NCBI RefSeq assembly: GCF_003953935.1
Contig: NZ_RXLQ01000003.1
Coordinates: forward strand, 1-64,000
Length of the DNA: 64,000 nucleotides
Source of the DNA: Massilia atriviolacea
GTDB lineage: Bacteria; Pseudomonadota; Gammaproteobacteria; Burkholderiales; Burkholderiaceae_D
Direction: 5' to 3'
Shown here one piece after another: positions 48,497 through 57,371 of this stretch; positions within the stretch are counted from its first letter, which is position 1; each line of letters begins with the position of its first letter. The notes beneath the pieces were generated by a model. It ran no database searches. It had not been told where the DNA came from and saw only the letters and a list, made by a program, of their open reading frames with translations. Made by a program: the position numbers and the translations under genes.

Positions 48497-49213
48497 ATGT
48501 CTATTATTCTCGCTATTGAAACCTCGTCCGAGATGGCGTCCTGCGCCCTGCTGCGCGGCGACACCGTCATCGCCCGCGAATCGTCCGGGGTGCGCACCCA
48601 CTCGCAATCGATCCTGCCGATGGTGCAGGAACTGCTGGCCGAGGCCGGCCTCTCGCTGAAGCAGTGCGACGCCATCGCCTTCGGCGCCGGTCCCGGCTCG
48701 TTTACCGGCGTGCGCACCGCCTGCGGCATCGCCCAGGGCCTCGCTTACGGCACCGGCTTGCCGGTGCTGCCCCTGATCACGCTCGAAGCGATGGCCGTGG
48801 CCTGCCGCCAGTTGCATGGCGCCACCGATGTGGTGGCCGTGCTCGACGCCCGCATGGGCGAAGTCTACTGGGCCCAGTACCGTTTCGACAGCGCCGCCGG
48901 CCTGTGGCGCGAACTGGCCGCGCCGGTGCTGTGCGCGCCGGGCGCCGTGGCGCCGCTGCCGGCGGAGGGCCCGCTGGCCGCCTGCGGCAACGGCCTGGCG
49001 GCCTATCCCGACGCCTTTCCTGCCTCGGCGTTCGGCGCCAGCTACCCCGACATCATGCCGCACGCCGCCCAGCTGGCGCCGCTCGGCCGCGCCGCGCTGG
49101 CCGCCGGCAGGGCCGTCGGCGCGGCCGAGGCCCAGCCGCTCTACCTGCGCAACAAGATCGCCTACACCAGTGCGGAACGCAGCGCGATCAACGCCGCCAA
49201 GGCCGCCGCATGA
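48497..49213 (+). CDS. tsaB: tRNA threonylcarbamoyladenosine synthesis protein TsaB
   Basis: A 238-residue protein. Opening ILAIETSSEMASCALL, then the motif FGAGPGSFTGVRTACGIAQGLA and VLDARMGEVYWAQYR, are those of TsaB. It has the inactive kinase-like fold that partners TsaD and TsaE to put the t6A modification on tRNAs reading ANN codons. The end overlaps rimI by four bases (ATGA), a common pairing in Proteobacteria. The gene begins a three- or four-gene operon with rimI and a uracil-DNA glycosylase. Confidence 0.95.
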   Translation: MSIILAIETSSEMASCALLRGDTVIARESSGVRTHSQSILPMVQELLAEAGLSLKQCDAIAFGAGPGSFTGVRTACGIAQGLAYGTGLPVLPLITLEAMAVACRQLHGATDVVAVLDARMGEVYWAQYRFDSAAGLWRELAAPVLCAPGAVAPLPAEGPLAACGNGLAAYPDAFPASAFGASYPDIMPHAAQLAPLGRAALAAGRAVGAAEAQPLYLRNKIAYTSAERSAINAAKAAA

Positions 49214-49680
49214 GTGCGCTGCGCGACGATGACCATCTGGTGTACGCACCGATGGTGGTGGGCGATGTCGACGAGGTGTTCGCGCTGGAACAGCAGGTAT
49301 ATCCGCATCCCTGGACGCGCGGCAATTTCACCGATTCGCTCGGCAGCGGCTACAACGCCTGGGTATTGCGCGAGCGCGGCGGGGCGCTGCTCGGCTACTT
49401 CCTGCTGATGCCGGTGGTGGACGAAGCGCACCTGCTCAATGTGGCCGTGGCGGGCGAGCGCCAGGGAGAAGGCCTGGGCCGCTACCTGCTCGACAAGATC
49501 GCCGCCTGCGCGCGCGGCCTGTCGATGGAATCGATCCTGCTCGAAGTGCGCCCGTCCAATCTGCGCGCCCTGTCCGTGTACGAGCGCTATGGCTACACTG
49601 AAATCGGCCGCCGCCGCGGCTACTATCCCGCCCATGACGGCAAGCGCGAGGATGCCATCGTGATGAGGTTCGTCTTATGA
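49210..49680 (+). CDS. rimI: Ribosomal protein S18 alanine N-acetyltransferase
   Basis: A 156-residue GNAT acetyltransferase. Landmarks are EQQVYPHPWTRGNFTDSL, the acetyl-CoA site NVAVAGERQGEGLGRYLL (Q/R-x-x-G-x-G/A) and LEVRPSNLRALSVYERYGY, followed by the GRRRGYYPAHDGKREDAIVM ending usual for RimI. It acetylates the N terminus of S18. The start overlaps the tsaB stop in ATGA, and its own stop overlaps the next start in the same way, so the three are co-translated. Confidence 0.94.
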   Translation: MSALRDDDHLVYAPMVVGDVDEVFALEQQVYPHPWTRGNFTDSLGSGYNAWVLRERGGALLGYFLLMPVVDEAHLLNVAVAGERQGEGLGRYLLDKIAACARGLSMESILLEVRPSNLRALSVYERYGYTEIGRRRGYYPAHDGKREDAIVMRFVL

Positions 49681-50642
49681 GTACCAGCGCGCGCGACAGC
49701 GCCTTTTTGCACGAGATGGGCATCGGCCCGCTGTGGACCCTGCGCAATGCCGCCGTGGCCGACGACGCGCTCGCCGACGACGTCGCGGCCCCGCTGCCGG
49801 AAGCCGCGCCCGCGCCAGCGGCCGCACCTGTCGCCCAAGCTGCCGCCGTGCCTGTCGCCCAAGCTGCCGCCGTGCCTGCCGCACAAGCTGCCGCCGCGCC
49901 TGCCGCCGTGCCTACCGCCGTGCCTGTCGCCGTGCCTACCGCCGTGCCCCCCGCCATGCCGGTGCCGCCGGTGCCCAGGACCGCGCCGCCGGCCGCCGCG
50001 CCCGCCGCCGATTCGGCCTGGGGCGAGGAGCCGCCGGCGCCGCCGCCCACCGAAGAAGAGATCGCCGCCATGGACTGGGGCCAGCTCAGGAACGCCATCG
50101 CCAACTGCACCCGCTGCGGCCTGTGCAAGGGGGGGCGCAAGCCGGTCTACGGCAACGGCGCGCAGCAGGCGCGCTGGCTGGTGGCGGCCGGCGCTTCCAC
50201 CGCGTCCGACGAAAAGGAGCGCCAGCCGCTGTCCGGCGAACCGGGCAAGCTGCTGGTCAACATGCTGGCCGCGGTCGAACTCTCGCGCGAGAGCAATGTC
50301 TACGTGACCAACCTGATCAAATGCCGTCCGACCAGCGCCAACGGCGGCGACCGCGCCCCGAGCGCCGAGGAAGCGCAGGCCTGCCGGCCGTACCTGGACC
50401 GCGAACTGGCATTGTCCGGCGCATCGATGGTGCTCACGCTCGGCCAGATCGCCGCCAACGCCCTGCAGGGCAAGCCCTTGCAGGAAGCGCTGGCAGGATC
50501 GCGCGGCCAGGTGCACGAGGTCGGCGGCGTCAAGCTGGTGGCCACCCTGCATCCGGGCGAGCTGTTGCGGCGCGGCGCCGACAAGGCACTGGCCTGGGCC
50601 GATCTGTGCCTTGCACGCGCGCACGATGGCCGGCCCGGCTGA
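49677..50642 (+). CDS. Uracil-DNA glycosylase, family 4/5 type with Fe-S cluster
   Basis: A 321-residue protein that removes uracil from DNA. After an N-terminal helix comes a long Ala/Pro/Val linker (residues about 40-115). The catalytic domain follows: CTRCGLCKGG and later LIKCRPTS and ACRPYLD supply the four Cys of a 4Fe-4S cluster, and LHPGELLRRG is the second active-site loop. The first loop, usually GEAPGADED, is altered here (VAAGASTASDEKERQPLSG), so activity or specificity may differ. It is last-but-one in the tsaB-rimI operon and overlaps rimI in ATGA. Confidence 0.85.
   Translation: MSTSARDSAFLHEMGIGPLWTLRNAAVADDALADDVAAPLPEAAPAPAAAPVAQAAAVPVAQAAAVPAAQAAAAPAAVPTAVPVAVPTAVPPAMPVPPVPRTAPPAAAPAADSAWGEEPPAPPPTEEEIAAMDWGQLRNAIANCTRCGLCKGGRKPVYGNGAQQARWLVAAGASTASDEKERQPLSGEPGKLLVNMLAAVELSRESNVYVTNLIKCRPTSANGGDRAPSAEEAQACRPYLDRELALSGASMVLTLGQIAANALQGKPLQEALAGSRGQVHEVGGVKLVATLHPGELLRRGADKALAWADLCLARAHDGRPG
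49827..49958 (+). repeat. In-frame tandem repeat in the glycosylase linker
   Basis: Three 24 bp units (cctgtcgcccaagctgccgc plus cgtg, encoding PVAQAAAV) followed by five 12 bp units (cctaccgccgtg type, encoding P-T/V-A-V). Units are in frame, so copy changes lengthen the linker without breaking the gene. Confidence 0.85.
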
Positions 50643-51591
50643 CAACTACCAGGCCGGCTTCGAGCGGCGCTGGGGACGGCTGGCGCAGCCGCACGTGCGC
50701 GCGCTGGCCTGGCTGCTGCATGCGCCCGACCTGCTCGATCCGGCCGACCCGCACTGGGAAGGCCGGATCGCCAGCCTGGGCGTGCTGCCGGCGGCGGTCG
50801 ACGACTGGCTGATCGGCCTCGATGCCGATCCCGCGCGCCTGCTCGACATGCTCGGCACGCGCAATTACACGCGCCTGGGCCTGTATGCCGAAAAGCTGAT
50901 GGCCTTCTATTTCCAGGAACATGGGCAACTGGTGGCGCACGGCTTGCAGGTGCGCGCCAGCCGCAACGACACGGTCGGCGAGTTCGATTTTTTGCTCGAC
51001 CATGGCGACGGCGGCCTCGAACACATCGAGTTCGCCACCAAGTTCTATCTGCTGGAAGGCACCGCCGCCTCGCGCTTCGACACCTTCGTCGGCCCCAACC
51101 TGGCCGACAGCCTGGGCGCCAAGATGCGCAAGATTTTCGACAGGCAGCTGGCGCTGGGCGCCCATCCGGCGGCCCGGTCCGTGCTGCCGCGCCCCGTCAC
51201 GCGGGCGCGGGCGCTGGTCAAGGGGTGGCTGTTTTATCCGGGCGGAGCGGGGCAGGCGATGGACGGCATCTCCGGCCAGCACTGCCGTGGTTTCTGGTGC
51301 GCGCTGGGCGATGTGGCGGCCCAGGCGCCGGAGGCCTGGGTCATCCTGCCGCGCCTGCAATGGCTGGCGCCGTTCCGCTCGTCCGATCAGGAACGATTGC
51401 TCTCGCGGCAGCAATTGCACACTGTCCTGGCAGAGAAATTCGCGGCGGTGCCGATGCCGCTGCTGGTCGCCAGCGTGCGCGCGGCGGACGGCGGCCTGGT
51501 CGAAACGGGACGCGGTTTCATCGTCCCTGACGACTGGCGCGCACGCGCCGCCTTCCGCCAGCAGATCGTGCGGACGGAAAGCGGCGGCTAG
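50626..51591 (+). CDS. DUF1853 family protein
   Basis: 321 residues from the ATG at 50626, overlapping the glycosylase end by 17 bases. Family signatures: HVRALAWLLHAPDLL, RLGLYAEKLMAFYFQ, EFDFLLDHGDGGLEHIEFATKFYL (quoted in part: EFDFLLD, HIEFATKFYL), GRGFIVPDDW. The E-x-DFLL-x(9)-HIE-x-A-x-K pattern has the look of a PD-(D/E)XK nuclease core, which is an inference from the residues and not established for the family to my knowledge. It closes the tsaB operon; the convergent lplT ends ten bases away. Confidence 0.87.
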   Translation: MAGPADNYQAGFERRWGRLAQPHVRALAWLLHAPDLLDPADPHWEGRIASLGVLPAAVDDWLIGLDADPARLLDMLGTRNYTRLGLYAEKLMAFYFQEHGQLVAHGLQVRASRNDTVGEFDFLLDHGDGGLEHIEFATKFYLLEGTAASRFDTFVGPNLADSLGAKMRKIFDRQLALGAHPAARSVLPRPVTRARALVKGWLFYPGGAGQAMDGISGQHCRGFWCALGDVAAQAPEAWVILPRLQWLAPFRSSDQERLLSRQQLHTVLAEKFAAVPMPLLVASVRAADGGLVETGRGFIVPDDWRARAAFRQQIVRTESGG

Positions 51592-51600
51592 CCCGCCTGA

Positions 51601-52863
51601 TCAGTGCTTGTGCTCGCCGATCAGGGCGAGTGAGTCGTGCTCGGCCTGGTTCATCTTGTGCTTGCGCATGATCAGGAACATGATGCCGGCCACCGACAGG
51701 CCGAAGCCGATGATGACGATATTCAAGTCCACTTTCAGGGTGATCAGGATCGCGTACACCGCCAGCATGGTCAGGATCGACAGGTTTTCATTGAAGTTCT
51801 GCACGGCGATCGAGTGGCCGGCGCTCATCAGGACGTGGCCGCGGTGTTGCAGCAGCGCATTCATCGGCACCACGAAGAAGCCCGACAGCACGCCGATCAG
51901 CAGCAGCAGCGGGTAGGCGATCATGACCGAATGCACCATGGTCATGCAGACCACGACGATGCCCATGGCAATCCCGAGCGGGATCACGGTCAGCGACTTT
52001 TTAAGGGGAATCATCTTGGCCGAGGCGGCCGCCCCGACCGCCACGCCGAGGGCGACGATGCCGATCAGGGTGGTGGCCTTGTCGAGCGGCATGTGCAGCG
52101 ATTTCTCGGCCCACTTGAGCACGATGAACTGCAAGGTCGCGCCCGCGCCCCAGAACAGGGTGGTCACGGCCAGCGAAATCTGGCCCAGCTTGTCCTTCCA
52201 CAGCAGCGAGGAACAGTTGGCGAAGTCGGCGATCAGCTTGGCCGGATTGCGTTCCTGGTGCTCATACTTGGCCAGCGTATCGGGAATGCGCAGGTTGAAC
52301 AGCGTGGCCAGGATGTAGACGGCCACGACCACGCACAGGGCCGCTTCGGTGGTGCTGTCGATGCCGGTCTCGATCAGCGGCACGTCGAAGCCGAGCATGT
52401 AGGCCGAGGCCTTGGCGCTGACCAGCGCACCGCCCATCACGGTGCCGAGGATGATCGACATCACCGTCAAGCCTTCGATCCAGCCGTTGGCGGCAACCAG
52501 TTTCTCGGGTGGCAACAATTCAGTGAGGATGCCGTACTTGGCCGGCGAATACACCGCCGCGCCGAAGCCGACCACGGCGTACGCCAGCAGCGGGTGCACG
52601 TGGAAAAAGATGAGGGCGCAACCGAACACCTTGACCAGGTTCGCGATGAACATGACCTTGCCCTTGGGCATGGAATCGGCGAAGGCGCCGACGAAGGGCG
52701 CAAGGAGCACGTAGAAGAGGACGAAGGAGAGCTTGAGCAAAGGCGTCAGCGAAGCCGGCGCATTCATGGAGATCAGCAGGTCGATCGCCACGAACAGCAG
52801 GGCATTGTCTGCCAGCGACGAAAAAAACTGCGCCGCCATGATGGTGTAAAAACCACGATTCAT
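51601..52863 (-). CDS. lplT: Lysophospholipid transporter LplT
   Basis: A 420-residue major-facilitator protein with about 12 membrane helices. LplT landmarks: the start NRGFYTIMAAQFFSSLADNA, APFVGAFADSMPKGKVMFIAN (quoted in part: FADSMPKGKVMFIAN), SPAKYGILTELLPPEKLVAANGW and SGFFVVPMNALLQHRGH. It flips lysophospholipids inward across the inner membrane for reacylation. The acyltransferase partner aas is not adjacent. Divergent from alr, with 127 bp between the two starts to hold both promoters. Confidence 0.95.
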   Translation of the reverse strand: MNRGFYTIMAAQFFSSLADNALLFVAIDLLISMNAPASLTPLLKLSFVLFYVLLAPFVGAFADSMPKGKVMFIANLVKVFGCALIFFHVHPLLAYAVVGFGAAVYSPAKYGILTELLPPEKLVAANGWIEGLTVMSIILGTVMGGALVSAKASAYMLGFDVPLIETGIDSTTEAALCVVVAVYILATLFNLRIPDTLAKYEHQERNPAKLIADFANCSSLLWKDKLGQISLAVTTLFWGAGATLQFIVLKWAEKSLHMPLDKATTLIGIVALGVAVGAAASAKMIPLKKSLTVIPLGIAMGIVVVCMTMVHSVMIAYPLLLLIGVLSGFFVVPMNALLQHRGHVLMSAGHSIAVQNFNENLSILTMLAVYAILITLKVDLNIVIIGFGLSVAGIMFLIMRKHKMNQAEHDSLALIGEHKH

Positions 52864-52990
52864 TCGAGAAGTCTAAAAGCTAGTGTGGGTTGCTTTATAC
52901 CATGAATGGCTGGGAAGCCAAAGAAATCGGCACGTCGGAACGGGCTGCGTCCGGTAAAATACAGGCTCGCCAATTTCCCCATTTCGCACC

Positions 52991-54097
52991 ATGCCGCGCC
53001 CGCTTATCGCCACGATTCACCTTGATTCCATGCAGCATAACCTGATGCGGGCGCGCGACTGCGCACCGCACGCCAAGGTGTGGGGGGTGGTCAAGGCCAA
53101 CGCCTACGGCCACGGGCTCGAACGGGGCATGCGCGGCTTTGCCGGGGCCGATGGCCTGGCCCTGATCGAAACCGAGAACGCGCTGCGCCTGCGCGAACTG
53201 GGCTGGACCCGTCCGATCCTTTTGCTGGAGGGGATTTTCGACGCCGCCGACGTCGACTTGCTGGTGCGCCACCAGCTCAACAGCGCGGTGCATTGCGCCG
53301 AACAGATCGCCCTGCTGGAACAGGCCACCCTGGATGGCCCCATCGACCTCCACCTCAAGATGAATACCGGCATGAACCGGCTCGGCTTCCGTCCCGAAGC
53401 CTTCGGCGCCGCCTATGCCCGCCTGCGTGCCATTCCCGCAGTGCGCGAGATTACCCTGATGACCCACTTCGCCAATGCCGACGAGCTCGAACATCCGCGC
53501 CTGACCGTGCTGGAACAGGTGCGCCGTTTCTGCCTGGGGGCGGACGGCTTGCCGGGCCAGCGCAGCCTGTCGAACTCGGGCGGCGTGCTGCACCAGGCGG
53601 CGCTGTCGCACGAATTGTCGAACGACTGGGTGCGTCCCGGCATCATGCTGTACGGCGGCACCCCGGGCGGGCGCAGCGCGGCCGAATTCGACCTGCGCCC
53701 GACCATGACCCTGTCGAGCGAGATCATCGGCGTACAGGACCTGGTGGCCGGCGACTCGGTCGGCTACGGCAGCGGCTTCCAGGCCGACTGGCCGATGACG
53801 GTCGGTGTGGTGGCCTGCGGCTACGCCGACGGCTACCCGCGCCACGCGCCGCACGGCACGCCGGTGCTGGTCGACGGCGTGCTCACCAAGCTGGTGGGGC
53901 GGGTCTCGATGGACATGATGGCGGTCGACCTGACCCATGTGCCGCGTGCCGGCGTGGGCAGCAAGGTGGTCCTGTGGGGCGCCGGCTTGCCGATCGATAC
54001 CGTGGCGAACGCCGCCGGCACCATCGGTTACGAATTAATGTGCGCGCTGGCGCCCCGCGTGCGCGTGGTGGAAGGCAATCTGGATATCCATGGCTAA
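52991..54097 (+). CDS. alr: Alanine racemase
   Basis: A 368-residue PLP enzyme converting L-Ala to D-Ala for peptidoglycan. The PLP lysine lies in VWGVVKANAYGHGLERG, then LKMNTGMNRLGFR, TLMTHFANADE, LSNSGGVLHQ and the catalytic Tyr region VGYGSGFQADWPMTVGVVACGYADGYPR (quoted in part: VGYGSGFQ, CGYADGYPR). Length and motifs are normal. It overlaps radA by eight bases, so the two are co-transcribed. Confidence 0.96.
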   Translation: MPRPLIATIHLDSMQHNLMRARDCAPHAKVWGVVKANAYGHGLERGMRGFAGADGLALIETENALRLRELGWTRPILLLEGIFDAADVDLLVRHQLNSAVHCAEQIALLEQATLDGPIDLHLKMNTGMNRLGFRPEAFGAAYARLRAIPAVREITLMTHFANADELEHPRLTVLEQVRRFCLGADGLPGQRSLSNSGGVLHQAALSHELSNDWVRPGIMLYGGTPGGRSAAEFDLRPTMTLSSEIIGVQDLVAGDSVGYGSGFQADWPMTVGVVACGYADGYPRHAPHGTPVLVDGVLTKLVGRVSMDMMAVDLTHVPRAGVGSKVVLWGAGLPIDTVANAAGTIGYELMCALAPRVRVVEGNLDIHG

Positions 54098-55466
54098 AGC
54101 TAAAACGCAATACACCTGCAGCGAGTGCGGCGGCATCAGCAATAAGTGGACAGGGCAGTGCGCCGCCTGCCATCAATGGAACACCATGGTCGAGACGGTG
54201 GTCGACACGCCCGGCGTGAACCGCCTGTCGCAGACCCAGCACAAGAGCCTGGCGCAAACGGCCCCGGTATTGTCGCTGGCCGACATCGAGGCGGTCGACG
54301 TGCCGCGCTTCGGCACCGGCATCGAGGAATTCGACCGCGTGCTGGGCGGCGGCCTGGTCTCGGGCGGGGTGGTGCTGATCGGCGGCGACCCCGGCATCGG
54401 CAAATCGACCCTGCTGCTGCAGGCGCTGGCGAATATCTCGCATGCCAAGAGTACTTTATATGTGAGCGGCGAGGAATCGGGGGCCCAGATCGCCCTGCGC
54501 GCGCGCCGCCTGGGCGTCGATGGCAAGCAATTGAAGCTGCAGGCCGAGATCCAGCTCGAGAAAATCCTCGGCACGCTGGCCGACCTGAAGCCCGAAGTGG
54601 CGGTGATCGATTCGATCCAGACCGTGTATTCCGACGCGCTGACCTCGGCGCCCGGTTCGGTGGCGCAGGTGCGCGAATGCGCCGCCCAGCTGACCCGGGT
54701 GGCCAAGCAGACCGGCGTGACCATCATCCTGGTCGGCCACGTGACCAAGGAAGGCGCGCTGGCCGGGCCGCGCGTGCTGGAGCATATCGTCGACACCGTG
54801 CTGTACTTCGAGGGCGACACCCAGTCCAGCTTCCGCCTGGTGCGCGCGATCAAGAACCGCTTCGGCGCGGTGAACGAGCTGGGCGTGTTCGCGATGACCG
54901 AAAAAGGCTTGAAAGGGGTGTCCAACCCGTCGGCCCTGTTCTTGTCGCAGCACGACAACCAGGTGCCGGGCTCGTGCGTGATGGTGACGCAGGAGGGCAC
55001 CCGGCCCTTGCTGGTGGAAATCCAGGCGCTGGTCGATACCAGCCACCTGCCGAATGCGCGCCGCCTCTCGGTGGGCCTGGAGCAAAACCGGCTGGCGATG
55101 CTGCTGGCGGTGCTGCACCGGCACGCCGGGATCGCCGCCTTCGACCAGGATGTCTTCATCAATGCGGTAGGCGGGGTCAAGATTACCGAACCGGCGGCCG
55201 ACCTGGCGGTGTTGCTGGCAATTAATTCGTCGATGCGCAGCAAACCGCTGCCGCGCGGGCTGGTGGTATTCGGCGAAGTCGGGCTGGCGGGCGAAATCCG
55301 GCCGGCGCCGCGCGGACAGGAGCGCTTGCGCGAAGCGGCCAAGCTCGGCTTCTCGATTGCGATGATTCCCAAGGCCAACGTACCGAAGCAGAAAATCGAA
55401 GGCATGACCATCGTCGCGGTCGAACGGATCGACGAAGCATTTAACAAACTGCGTGAGCTCGATTAA
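54090..55466 (+). CDS. radA: DNA repair protein RadA
   Basis: A 458-residue RecA-like branch-migration helicase. The N-terminal zinc finger is YTCSECGGISNKWTGQCAACHQWN (quoted in part: CSECGGIS, CAACHQWN), Walker A is GGDPGIGKST, the RadA-specific motif is KNRFGAVNELGVF, and the C-terminal Lon-like domain begins at about 285 (DTSHLPNARRLSVGLEQNRL). It helps process recombination intermediates. The start overlaps the end of alr, a common betaproteobacterial order. Confidence 0.97.
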   Translation: MAKAKTQYTCSECGGISNKWTGQCAACHQWNTMVETVVDTPGVNRLSQTQHKSLAQTAPVLSLADIEAVDVPRFGTGIEEFDRVLGGGLVSGGVVLIGGDPGIGKSTLLLQALANISHAKSTLYVSGEESGAQIALRARRLGVDGKQLKLQAEIQLEKILGTLADLKPEVAVIDSIQTVYSDALTSAPGSVAQVRECAAQLTRVAKQTGVTIILVGHVTKEGALAGPRVLEHIVDTVLYFEGDTQSSFRLVRAIKNRFGAVNELGVFAMTEKGLKGVSNPSALFLSQHDNQVPGSCVMVTQEGTRPLLVEIQALVDTSHLPNARRLSVGLEQNRLAMLLAVLHRHAGIAAFDQDVFINAVGGVKITEPAADLAVLLAINSSMRSKPLPRGLVVFGEVGLAGEIRPAPRGQERLREAAKLGFSIAMIPKANVPKQKIEGMTIVAVERIDEAFNKLRELD

Positions 55467-55489
55467 TAACACATGTTGCAATTTGGCAT

Positions 55490-55495
55490 TATAAT
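55490..55495 (+). promoter_or_regulatory. Consensus -10 box upstream of the PilZ gene
   Basis: A perfect TATAAT stands 12 bases before the first PilZ ATG and 18 before the second. An inverted repeat acacat/atgtgt (55470-55499) overlaps it and could be an operator. No good -35 is visible. Transcription would start almost at the start codon, so the mRNA may be close to leaderless. Confidence 0.5.
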
Positions 55496-55507
55496 GTGTG
55501 ACTCTGC

Positions 55508-55846
55508 ATGGTAATGGGCGACAACGTGTTTAACGAACAAAGACTGACGCAGCGAAAATTGTTAAAAGTAAAAGCTCTCGTGGCGGTGGAGGGCTGTGCC
55601 CCGATCACGGTCAAGACGGTGGATGTGGGGGCGAACGGGATGTGCATCGTGTCGCCCGACCCGATCCAGGTAGGCGCAAACGCGCAATTGCGCTTCGACC
55701 TGTTCGTGGACGGCAGCATGACCACGATCGATGTCCGTGGCCGCGCTTCGTATTGCATTTTGAGCCATGGCGACTTCAAGGTCGGCTTTAACTTCCTCAA
55801 TCTCAATTTGTCGGGGATGACCCAGCTGGCCAAGTTCATGAAGTAA
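55508..55846 (+). CDS. PilZ-domain protein with degenerate c-di-GMP motifs
   Basis: A 112-residue single-domain protein of PilZ fold (NEQRLTQRKLLKVKALVAVE, KTVDVGANGMCIVSPDPIQV, GRASYCILSHGDFKVGFNFL). PilZ proteins bind c-di-GMP through RxxxR and (D/N)xSxxG. Here the first reads R-K-L-L-K and the second D-V-G-A-N-G, so one Arg is Lys and the Ser is Gly; binding may be weaker or lost. The start is 55508 or 55514; neither has a clear ribosome binding site. It is followed by fliD, suggesting motility control. Confidence 0.85.
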   Translation: MVMGDNVFNEQRLTQRKLLKVKALVAVEGCAPITVKTVDVGANGMCIVSPDPIQVGANAQLRFDLFVDGSMTTIDVRGRASYCILSHGDFKVGFNFLNLNLSGMTQLAKFMK

Positions 55847-55992
55847 GGCATAAGGACGAGGCTCGCCTGCGCACGGCGCAAGACGCTTGCCCGGCGCCCT
55901 TGCCCTGCCTCAGGCCTGCGCCGGGAATTGCGTGAAGCGCGGTGGGCGAATGTGTTACCTTTACGTTAAACGTGAATCAAAGGTAAAACATC

Positions 55993-57360
55993 ATGGCCGT
56001 GCCGATCAATTCCAACAGTGTCCTGGGTGGCCTCAAGTCGGGCAACGCCGCCTCCGCCGAGATGTATGGCCGGGTCAACAAGAGCCTGTTCGCGCAGCAT
56101 GCCGGCGTCCAGAAACTCACGGCCCAGCTGAGCCGCGACCAGACCCGCCTGTCCGGCCTCGGCCAGTTGCAGAGCGCGCTGGCGAATTTTCAATCGCTGA
56201 CCCAGTCGCTGTCCGGCACCGGCTTGCAGACCGGCGCCACCTCGTCGAGTCCCAATGTCCTGACTGCCCTGACCATGACGGGCGCCAAGGCGGGCACCTA
56301 CGCCATCGACGTGCAGCAACTCGCGCAGTCGCAAACCTTGCTGGCGCGACCGCAAAAAGACAAGGACGCGCCGATCGGCAGCGGGCTGCCTTCCACCATC
56401 AAGATCGAATTCGGCAGCGAGGCGGGCGGCGCGTTGACGCCGAACGGCAGCGCTCGTTCGATCACGATCGACAGCACCAACAATTCCCTGCAGGGCATGG
56501 CCGACGCCTTCAAGGCGGCCGGCATCGACGCCAGTATCGTCAAGGGTAGCGGCGGCTTCGCGCTGCAGCTCAAAGGGCCGGAAGGCGCGGCCGGCAGCAT
56601 GCGCATCAGCGCGGGGGGCGACGCCGCCGTGGAGAAGCTGCTGGCCTACAATCCGGCCGGACTGAAGAACCTGACGGCGAGCAGCGCCGCCCAGGACGCG
56701 GTGCTCAATATCGACGGCAAGCGCGTCACCAGTTCCAGCAACGTCATCACCGGCCAGATCGGCGGCACGGCGCTGGCGCTGGCAGCCAAGGGCAGTACCA
56801 AGGTCGTTGTCGCGCAGGAAACCGGCGCCATCGCCAAAAATATCGGCAATTTTGTCGATGGTTTCAACAAGCTGTCGTCGACCTTGCACACCTTGCAGCA
56901 GGGCGGCCTCAAATCCGATCCGGCGCTGCGCCAGGCGCAGGATCAGCTGACGGCCATGATACGAAGCAATAGCGAAGCGCTGGAAAAAGCCGGCGTCACG
57001 CTCGACAAGGGCGGCAGCCTGAAGATCGACGCCAAGGCCCTGGCGGCGGCGGTGCAGGCCGATCCGAATGCCGTCGGCAAGCTGTTTACGGACGGCGGCA
57101 AGGGGATTGCGGACAAGCTGGACGCGCAACTGGGCCAACTGCTGGGCGCCGGCAGCAGCATCGGCAAGGAAAAGCTCAGCGTCGAGCGCAGCGTCACTAC
57201 CCTGACCGGCCAGAAGACGGCGCTCACCGGCGCGCTCAATGCCCAGGCCAGCAACCTGGTGGCGCGCTACACCGAGATCAGCCAGGGTGGCGGCGCCAAC
57301 AGTGCCTTGCCCGGCCTGCCCGGCGCAGGGGCGCGTTCGCTGTTCGACTTCATGGCCTGA
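55993..57360 (+). CDS. fliD: Flagellar filament cap protein FliD
   Basis: A 455-residue protein of the hook-associated protein 2 type. The N terminus (NKSLFAQHAGVQKLTAQLSR, LSGLGQLQSALANFQSLTQS) and the C terminus (LSVERSVTTLTGQKTALTGA, LVARYTEI) are coiled coils of the cap core. The middle (SITIDSTNNSLQGMADAFKA, SIVKGSGGFALQLKG) is the FliD domain. It caps the growing filament and helps flagellin fold. It stands alone, with no fliC, fliS or fliT beside it. AAAGGT lies nine bases before the ATG. The first 20 residues lack the usual Gly/Leu-rich FliD start, so a divergent paralogue is possible. Confidence 0.8.
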   Translation: MAVPINSNSVLGGLKSGNAASAEMYGRVNKSLFAQHAGVQKLTAQLSRDQTRLSGLGQLQSALANFQSLTQSLSGTGLQTGATSSSPNVLTALTMTGAKAGTYAIDVQQLAQSQTLLARPQKDKDAPIGSGLPSTIKIEFGSEAGGALTPNGSARSITIDSTNNSLQGMADAFKAAGIDASIVKGSGGFALQLKGPEGAAGSMRISAGGDAAVEKLLAYNPAGLKNLTASSAAQDAVLNIDGKRVTSSSNVITGQIGGTALALAAKGSTKVVVAQETGAIAKNIGNFVDGFNKLSSTLHTLQQGGLKSDPALRQAQDQLTAMIRSNSEALEKAGVTLDKGGSLKIDAKALAAAVQADPNAVGKLFTDGGKGIADKLDAQLGQLLGAGSSIGKEKLSVERSVTTLTGQKTALTGALNAQASNLVARYTEISQGGGANSALPGLPGAGARSLFDFMA

Positions 57361-57371
57361 GGAGATGTGGA

